A DNA stretch of 56,073 nucleotides, from assembly GCA_028686345.1 (NCBI GenBank), contig JAQUCE010000023.1, forward strand, positions 1-56,073, written 5' to 3'. A program made the position numbers and the translations under genes. Position 1 is the stretch's first letter. Every line of letters starts with the position of its first letter. Under the pieces are notes generated by a model. The model did no database searches and was not told the DNA's origin. It was given only the letters and a program-made list of their open reading frames with translations. This DNA comes from Kiritimatiellia bacterium (GTDB lineage Bacteria > Verrucomicrobiota > Kiritimatiellia > RFP12 > UBA1067). Shown in pieces: positions 51,134-56,073 of this stretch.

Positions 51134-54106
51134 CTATTTTTGCGGCAGCGTGATCAACTCGAATTCGGCAATATCGAGCGTTAACACCAGCTCGCCGTCG
51201 CGGCGCGCAACCGACTTGAGCGGTGCCAGGAGCGCGACAGGTTCTCTTAAGTCAGCTGAGCCGCGAACGCGCACCTCCAGGTTGGTGACCGGGCTCCCCG
51301 ACCAGTTGGCCAAGGTGACCAGTAGTCCATGTTGGCTTGTCAGCAAACCAGCCTCAACCAGGTAATGGCTTGTCGTGACAGGGTCGCGCGGCGTGGTTTT
51401 ACCCAGCATCTCGGTGAACAATCTCCGGCACCCTGCCGGGTATGCGGGCGGATTACTCGTGATCGCCGGATTGCGTTTGGCCTTTTCGGCCACCCCTTCA
51501 CGGGCGTAGGTGAGCCCAGGAAAAAAGCCCGCTGCAATAATCCGACCCTTCTGACAGGGCCCAGCGAGTATCGCGGGCTTTTGGTCTGTAAAATTAAGCA
51601 GTGCCTTGGCTCCCTCCCATGCACTTAGCTCATGCAGAGCGCAGATCGCCTCCACTGTTTGGTCACCCACCTTCGCAGTTGCCAGAACCTTGAGTGTTGG
51701 CAGATGGTTCGTATCCTGTGTGCCAGGAAGTTGCGTGAGTGTAAATGCCCCTCGGCTGATGCCGAGTCGCTGGTCAAACTCCAGCGGTTGATGGTAGTGG
51801 TTGAATTGCGCGCTGCCTGCCCCCAGATAGAGTGTCCCACCTTGCTTAACCCAGTCAATCAGGGCTGCTGCGGCATTGGTTTCCAGATGTGCGCCGTGGA
51901 CAAACACCAGGTCGTATCCGGAAAGTGCGCCGACTTTGACCTCGGTTTCAGTGATTATCTGGGGAGTATAGCCCAGATGCCGCAGCAGTAGCCAGATGTT
52001 CTGCCGCTCCTTGCCGTGCAGAGATGTTGATTCCTCTTGCGTCCAGATGTCGCTGCTGTGGGAGTAGAGTAACGCCACGCGACCTGTTGGTATGTGCCCG
52101 TCCATGATGTAATCCTCCACCGCGCCTATGGCGTGGTTGACCTTTGTCAGAGCCGGGTAAATGTCCTGGCGCTGTGAGCACTGGTCAGAGCTGATTGCAT
52201 AGGCCGGGCCGTAGTTGAAATAATGGATTGCCTTGGCCCCGTGACCGATCTTGCCGATTGTCTTGGTCTGGATATCCCAGGGCAGACGCTCCGAGATGAT
52301 GGTGTACATCCCAAACGGCTGCCCGCGTGTTCGGCAGGCTGAGCCCAGGAAACTCGCATGATATCCGCTCAGTTGCTCTGAAACGGAAAAATTGCACCAA
52401 TCCTCGTTCCAGCCATAGGTGAGAGCCTCTTGGTTTTGGATGAGGAACCAGTCCACCCCACGCGCTAGCAGGTTGCCCTGATAGGTCAACTCCTCCGCGT
52501 AGTTGACCGTGGTGCGGATATCAGGAATTACCTCGCGTAAAACATCCGTGCCGAGTTTAAAAAAATCAGCCAACACCTGATGGCGGAAGCGCGCTGTCCA
52601 GTAGTAGAGCGGTGCCTCTTTTTGATCTGTCGTCAGCGCAACTTGTTCCCATGTTTCGCGGTTGAGATCCTTTGGCGATAAACCCTCGCGATCACGCAGA
52701 AACATTCGGAACGCCCCCTTGCAGTGCCCGCAATCCGTCAGGTGCGCGAGCGACGTTGATTCAGGCTCGTCCATCAGGCTGAACCATGCCAAGTTCTGTG
52801 TCATCTCGTCAGCCGCCAGTTTTTTGGCATCTTTCATCAGTTGCGTGCGGATATCCTCGCGTTTGGGACGGCTGAAACACCCCTCCTCGCGCAGATGAAA
52901 ATAGAAGCTGTGGCTAAACGGCCGGACAAATCCACGCTCCAGGAGTGTCTGATCAGCTGCCATGCCGGAGATCCCCAGCCGTGTCATAACCTCAAGTTCG
53001 TTTTCGAGTGTCTCCTTGGTGCTGATATCAGCGGACACCGACAAGCCAGTTAAAAGAGGAAAGCGGCGTGCGCGGCGACCGACCGGAACCGGCACAGCGC
53101 GGGCTGCTGCCAGCGCATCTTGGCTCCATGCCACCTCGCTGCGAATTTCGTCACGCCGCGTCAGATCAATTGTCACAAAAATTCCAGCCCCGGGCCCCGC
53201 GCGTTTAAAACGTTTAAAGATTGCGCTGTCGGAGGGTTCGCTGGCAAACAGCAGCTCTAAATCCGCACCTTCCAGCGGCTCCGGGTAGCGGACCATGGCC
53301 ATGAATCGCATGTTGTTTTGTCCCCGTGTGGTCAGCAGCGGCGCGATGTTCACCCAGGGTGAGTGTTCGCCTGGAGCGAGGAATGAGGTTTCGCGGGGAT
53401 AGTGGCGCTCTTCCAGCCCTTCGCGGCCCAATTGGTTATAAGGCGGGTACCACACCGGCGGGAAGGGGCGTTTGCCCCAGACGCTGATGGCTGAGGGCTG
53501 CGGGTGCGCTTGATCTAATATCACCCGCACCCACAATGGAGCCACAAAGTCGACCTCAGAGGGCACATACGCGAGGCCAGTGACCAAGGCGAAGCAGTCG
53601 AGTTTGCGGATCAGCCAAGTGTCACTGAGCGGCTCTTCTTTGCTCACAACCACTTTGGTCGGTGCTGCATCAAGATCAGCCTCAAGAAAATCCCAGACAA
53701 ACTCGCCAAACCCATCGCCCCACTTTTTGCGTCCAGCCTCATCTGCACGTAAGCTGGTCTTGTCGAAAAGCTTCTGGCCACACACCTTTTCGCCTTGCAG
53801 CACGGTCACCCGAAAAGCTCCCCGATAGGAGGTGTAGTCAATATAACGCACCCAGAGCTTCCAGCGGCCATTGGTAGGAACATTCAAGGTGTGTGCGGCT
53901 TGCCCCAGCCCGCCTTTCGAGCCATCAAGCATCTCTCCCAGCGGTACGCCTGTGTACCAACTGCGAAAGTGCTCTTTCACGCTCCACGCATCACCCTCGG
54001 GGGTCATCGCCTCTGCTTGGAAGAAAAGTCGCTCTGGCTGCTCTTGCGCCAAGGTTGCAGTGCCAAACGTCAACAATAGTAGCGCAAGGGTGGTGAATCT
54101 GGTCAT
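51134..54106 (-). CDS. Secreted glycoside hydrolase-like protein with a beta-galactosidase-type amidotransferase-like domain
   Basis: The 990-residue protein has a signal peptide (TLALLLLTFGTATLAQ). An N-terminal beta-sandwich, probably carbohydrate-binding (about 25-175, with NVPTNGRWKLWVRYIDYTSY), is followed by a linker sandwich and a TIM-barrel-like region (about 350-650) that includes NLAWFSLMDEPESTSLAHLT, where the acidic pair near residue 446 may be catalytic. A class-I-amidotransferase-like domain (about 655-790, GYDLVFVHGAHLETNAAAAL) is of the kind found as the trimerisation domain of GH42 enzymes. A C-terminal beta domain ends ELITLPQK. It probably degrades a polysaccharide outside the cytoplasm; the substrate is unknown and the GH family is not certain. 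It is convergent with the methyltransferase gene. Confidence 0.7.
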   Translation of the reverse strand: MTRFTTLALLLLTFGTATLAQEQPERLFFQAEAMTPEGDAWSVKEHFRSWYTGVPLGEMLDGSKGGLGQAAHTLNVPTNGRWKLWVRYIDYTSYRGAFRVTVLQGEKVCGQKLFDKTSLRADEAGRKKWGDGFGEFVWDFLEADLDAAPTKVVVSKEEPLSDTWLIRKLDCFALVTGLAYVPSEVDFVAPLWVRVILDQAHPQPSAISVWGKRPFPPVWYPPYNQLGREGLEERHYPRETSFLAPGEHSPWVNIAPLLTTRGQNNMRFMAMVRYPEPLEGADLELLFASEPSDSAIFKRFKRAGPGAGIFVTIDLTRRDEIRSEVAWSQDALAAARAVPVPVGRRARRFPLLTGLSVSADISTKETLENELEVMTRLGISGMAADQTLLERGFVRPFSHSFYFHLREEGCFSRPKREDIRTQLMKDAKKLAADEMTQNLAWFSLMDEPESTSLAHLTDCGHCKGAFRMFLRDREGLSPKDLNRETWEQVALTTDQKEAPLYYWTARFRHQVLADFFKLGTDVLREVIPDIRTTVNYAEELTYQGNLLARGVDWFLIQNQEALTYGWNEDWCNFSVSEQLSGYHASFLGSACRTRGQPFGMYTIISERLPWDIQTKTIGKIGHGAKAIHYFNYGPAYAISSDQCSQRQDIYPALTKVNHAIGAVEDYIMDGHIPTGRVALLYSHSSDIWTQEESTSLHGKERQNIWLLLRHLGYTPQIITETEVKVGALSGYDLVFVHGAHLETNAAAALIDWVKQGGTLYLGAGSAQFNHYHQPLEFDQRLGISRGAFTLTQLPGTQDTNHLPTLKVLATAKVGDQTVEAICALHELSAWEGAKALLNFTDQKPAILAGPCQKGRIIAAGFFPGLTYAREGVAEKAKRNPAITSNPPAYPAGCRRLFTEMLGKTTPRDPVTTSHYLVEAGLLTSQHGLLVTLANWSGSPVTNLEVRVRGSADLREPVALLAPLKSVARRDGELVLTLDIAEFELITLPQK

Positions 54107-54302
54107 CTTTGCAGTCTTTCCTATTATATAATTGAGTCACTAATTGTTCCCATAAACAATTGAAAGATCAGTCAGTCACCCCATACTTAATATTTTGAGT
54201 GACGTGATCAGATTAAATCACTTACTCCGAAAACGCAAGCTGAAATAGTTGCCAAAGTATGTAATTAGTGCCTATTTTTTACCTCAAGACTTTTTACCTA
54301 AA

Positions 54303-54560
54303 CCAGCGGAGCCGGAACCAAGCTGAGCCTATGTGATATGCGAAATTATTTCTCTCTCATTGAACAATTGTGTGATATGCCCCGCTGGTTTAGTCAACAA
54401 CGCTATGCGTTGCATAGAAAAGATGGAAGTTCTTTCTTTCGCAAACATGATAGGATTTAAGAAAAGAGGTACTAAAAAACAACGCAGCAATCTTTGTGAG
54501 CTATGTACTTGTGGTTTCAAAAGTTAAAGTGCAACCATTTTGACCCCCAATGTGCAGTGA
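54303..54560. repeat. Dispersed repeat block shared with 40350-40612
   Basis: CCAGCGGAGCCGGAACCAAG, CTGAGCCTATGTGATATGCG and AAATTATTTCTC recur inverted near 40350. AACAACGCAGCAATCTTTGT and AGTGCAACCATTTTGACCCC recur inverted near 40545-40612. The gap 54107-54653 holds no gene. Confidence 0.75.
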
Positions 54561-54653
54561 TCTGGACGCCTGTGCTACTTTCAATACATAGACTTTGCAC
54601 CGCTCTCTTGCGCTCTACTCTGAATGAAATTACTCGCAAGTCTACTTACTCTA

Positions 54654-55455
54654 CTATAGCAGATCCAGCGGAGATTCCGGTTTACGGGAAATCTCTTTCA
54701 TGACGTGGGTGTAAATCAGCGTTGTTTCCATTTTCAAAGTCGATATCTTTAACCCGTAAGCGGATAAACTCGGAGAGCCGCATTCCGGTTCCGTAGATTA
54801 GTTGCAATATAAACTTTGGGGTACCTTCCACCTGTTTAAATAATTGTTTTATTTCATCAACACTTAATACTGCGGGCAGATTGGTTTTAGCCTTGGCCCT
54901 GATGGTTCCCTTAATGTCATCAAGTTCGGAGTTAAAGACATGACGAAAAAGAAATAAAACAGAGTTAAAGGCCTGGTTCTGAGTAGCAGCAGCTACCTTC
55001 TGATTAACCGCAAGAAAAGATAGATAGAGCTTTACAGAGGAACTGGCCAGAGGATCATATTTTAATGCTTTGCAATATTCAAGATAGCGCCGACACCAGT
55101 CAACATAAGTGCCTTCAGTCCTGTAGGAATAATGCTTCAGGCGCAGAGCATTTCTCAACCCTTTTATGTTTTCAGCAATATCAGGAGCGTTTTCATCTTT
55201 CTGGGTATGCACATCTTTCAAGAACATATTTAGGTATAACTCAACGGCGTGTTTAGCCTGAGCAAGCTGCCACTCCTCAACAGAAGAGTCAATGGCGAGC
55301 GATTCACAAAACTGTTTAACTTTTTCTATGTTCGAGAGCTGATCAGAGAGTTTCATGCGTATAAAACGTTTGACCCATGAAACATAGTATCTGCTTCTGG
55401 TCGTATCAGTGAAATTGTTGGAAATTATATATAATTCATAATCAACAAGTTGCAT
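54654..55455 (-). pseudogene. Integron-type tyrosine recombinase with an internal deletion
   Basis: The intact frame (257 codons) has two N-terminal SAM-like DNA-binding segments; RNALRLKHYSYRTEGTYVDW and YLSFLAVNQKVAAATQNQAF are typical of integron integrases and their chromosomal relatives. The start of the catalytic domain follows, including the first catalytic Arg in IYGTGMRLSEFIRLRVKDID. It then breaks off after FENGN and reads into a wrong frame. In the alternative frame the sequence continues TTLIYTHVMKEISRKPESPL and stops at 54654-54656, which is the normal C-terminal end including the expected Tyr region. The segment with the HxxR box, roughly 80 residues, is missing, so the enzyme should be inactive. 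The locus is AT-richer than its neighbours, suggesting transfer. No attC-like array was recognised in this window. Confidence 0.8.
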
Positions 55456-55482
55456 AGATAACCCCCTTACTTATCATGTTAG

Positions 55483-55494
55483 GCGAACGTTCGC
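55483..55494. promoter_or_regulatory. Perfect palindrome upstream of the recombinase
   Basis: GCGAACGTTCGC lies 28 bp upstream of the recombinase start codon. A second copy, GCGAACGTTCG, is at 55691-55701 and a half-site, GCGAAC, at 55519-55524. They may bind a repressor (integron integrases are often SOS-controlled) or be recombination sites. The spacing does not match the Bacillus or E. coli LexA box. Confidence 0.45.
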
Positions 55495-55690
55495 AATATG
55501 TGTTGCAGAGGTGCTTTTGCGAACAGGATACTTTACACCAACGTTTAAATCACAATGTAAACTCCACATATTACGAACATATTTATATAACCTTTTATCA
55601 GTTTTTTTGCATAAAAACAAGTTTGTTTTTGACAAAACCCATAAATTCTGCAATTATTCAATCATTACAAACCAAATACGACCGTAAATT

Positions 55691-55701
55691 GCGAACGTTC
55701 G
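55691..55701. promoter_or_regulatory. Second copy of the GCGAACGTTCG palindrome
   Basis: It is the same core as 55483-55494, about 200 bp further from the recombinase start. The AT-rich segment between the two contains TTGTCAAAAACAAACT on the minus strand, similar to the distal trp promoter. Confidence 0.4.
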
Positions 55702-55734
55702 TACAATAACTTGTTCACAGATAAAAAGACGATG

Positions 55735-55935
55735 AAGACTTTGTGAACTTTGTACTACTATTATTCATATTCTTGGTTTTTTTGTACGTTTATTAGCTCT
55801 CACAGAGGTACAGAGTTCTCAGAGTTTTTTGCCCGCGAATCTCCGCGAATGGATTAGGGTATTTCATCCCCACTTCGTGGGGTCGCTAATCGCTTGAAAT
55901 ACCCTTATCACAAGATCACTTTTGACAACATGAAT
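55735..55935 (+). repeat. Copy of the 735-955 repeat module with nested hairpin
   Basis: It matches 735-955: TACTACTATTATTCATATTC, CTCTCACAGAGG, TTTTTTGCCCGCGAATCTCC, then the nested hairpin at 55853-55908 (outer arms ATTAGGGTATTTCA and TGAAATACCCTTAT, inner stem CCCCAC ttc GTGGGG). Downstream, CGTGGAGATTCGCGGGCAAA (about 56021-56040) is the reverse complement of the GCCCGCGAATCTCC block, so the last 300 bp of the window form a large inverted arrangement. No gene is visible from 55456 to the window end. Confidence 0.85.
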
Positions 55936-56073
55936 TGTATTTTTAGCACAAGACTCTGCGCTTTAAATTTTTATCCATTAACGACTCTACGCAGTAGAAA
56001 AAAAATTAAAGCGCAACATTCGTGGAGATTCGCGGGCAAAAAATTGGTTGCGGCTATGCTGCGCTAGGCTCCT

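Noticed and set aside
1..56073. tRNA and rRNA genes
   Set aside because: I looked for tRNA T-arm signatures and conserved rRNA segments while reading and saw none; a covariance search would be needed to exclude them fully.

Overview
The window looks like a chromosomal segment of a PVC-group bacterium, most likely Kiritimatiellota or a close relative in Verrucomicrobiota/Lentisphaerota. This is inferred from family content: long secreted proteins built of autotransporter-associated beta-strand repeats, a 1,938-residue CotH/lamin-tail/discoidin protein, a secretin remnant with the NFETR motif, a PurF-like protein starting MGGFFG, a DUF1846 protein and a DUF6398 protein. No rRNA or tRNA gene was seen, and no CRISPR array.

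Layout. 1-7606: three beta-strand-repeat surface proteins; one is cut by the window edge, one has lost its 5' end to a dispersed repeat, and one carries a frameshift after its signal peptide. 7862-13052: a membrane-anchored TPR protein and DNA polymerase I. 13400-18308: a Tat-exported ferredoxin with a NapH-like membrane partner, then a PurF-like protein paired with DUF1846. 18626-23372: transketolase, an HD-domain protein, a CpxP/Spy-like periplasmic protein and a flavodoxin-ferredoxin fusion. 24067-32414 (minus strand): a tryptophan operon trpE-trpG-trpD-trpC-trpF-DAHP synthase-trpB-trpA, with two good promoters and nested palindromes upstream of trpE. 33652-35016: bacterioferritin and DUF6398. 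35619-40235: a 1,538-residue fusion of thioredoxin, HEAT repeats, a second CxxC domain and a CcdA/DsbD-type membrane domain. 41293-42345: broken secreted genes. 42631-48843: the CotH-type protein preceded by a small secreted protein. 49105-54106: a glycosyltransferase, a SpoU-type RNA methyltransferase and a secreted glycosidase-like protein. 54654-55455: an internally deleted tyrosine recombinase.

The intergenic space is the most unusual part. Most gaps over 200 bp are assembled from the same set of hairpin-rich modules in different orders and orientations. At least one hairpin shows compensatory base changes between copies. These modules reach into coding sequence: one copy replaces the 5' end of a surface-protein gene and another supplies the stop codon of trpA.

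A second candidate for something new is the short C-terminal tail shared by four secreted proteins: Gly-Thr (or Ser-Ser), then four mostly hydrophobic residues, then a terminal Arg. It sits where related proteins in other PVC bacteria usually carry a PEP-CTERM anchor. All functional statements come from reading the sequence and from family knowledge; no database search was run.
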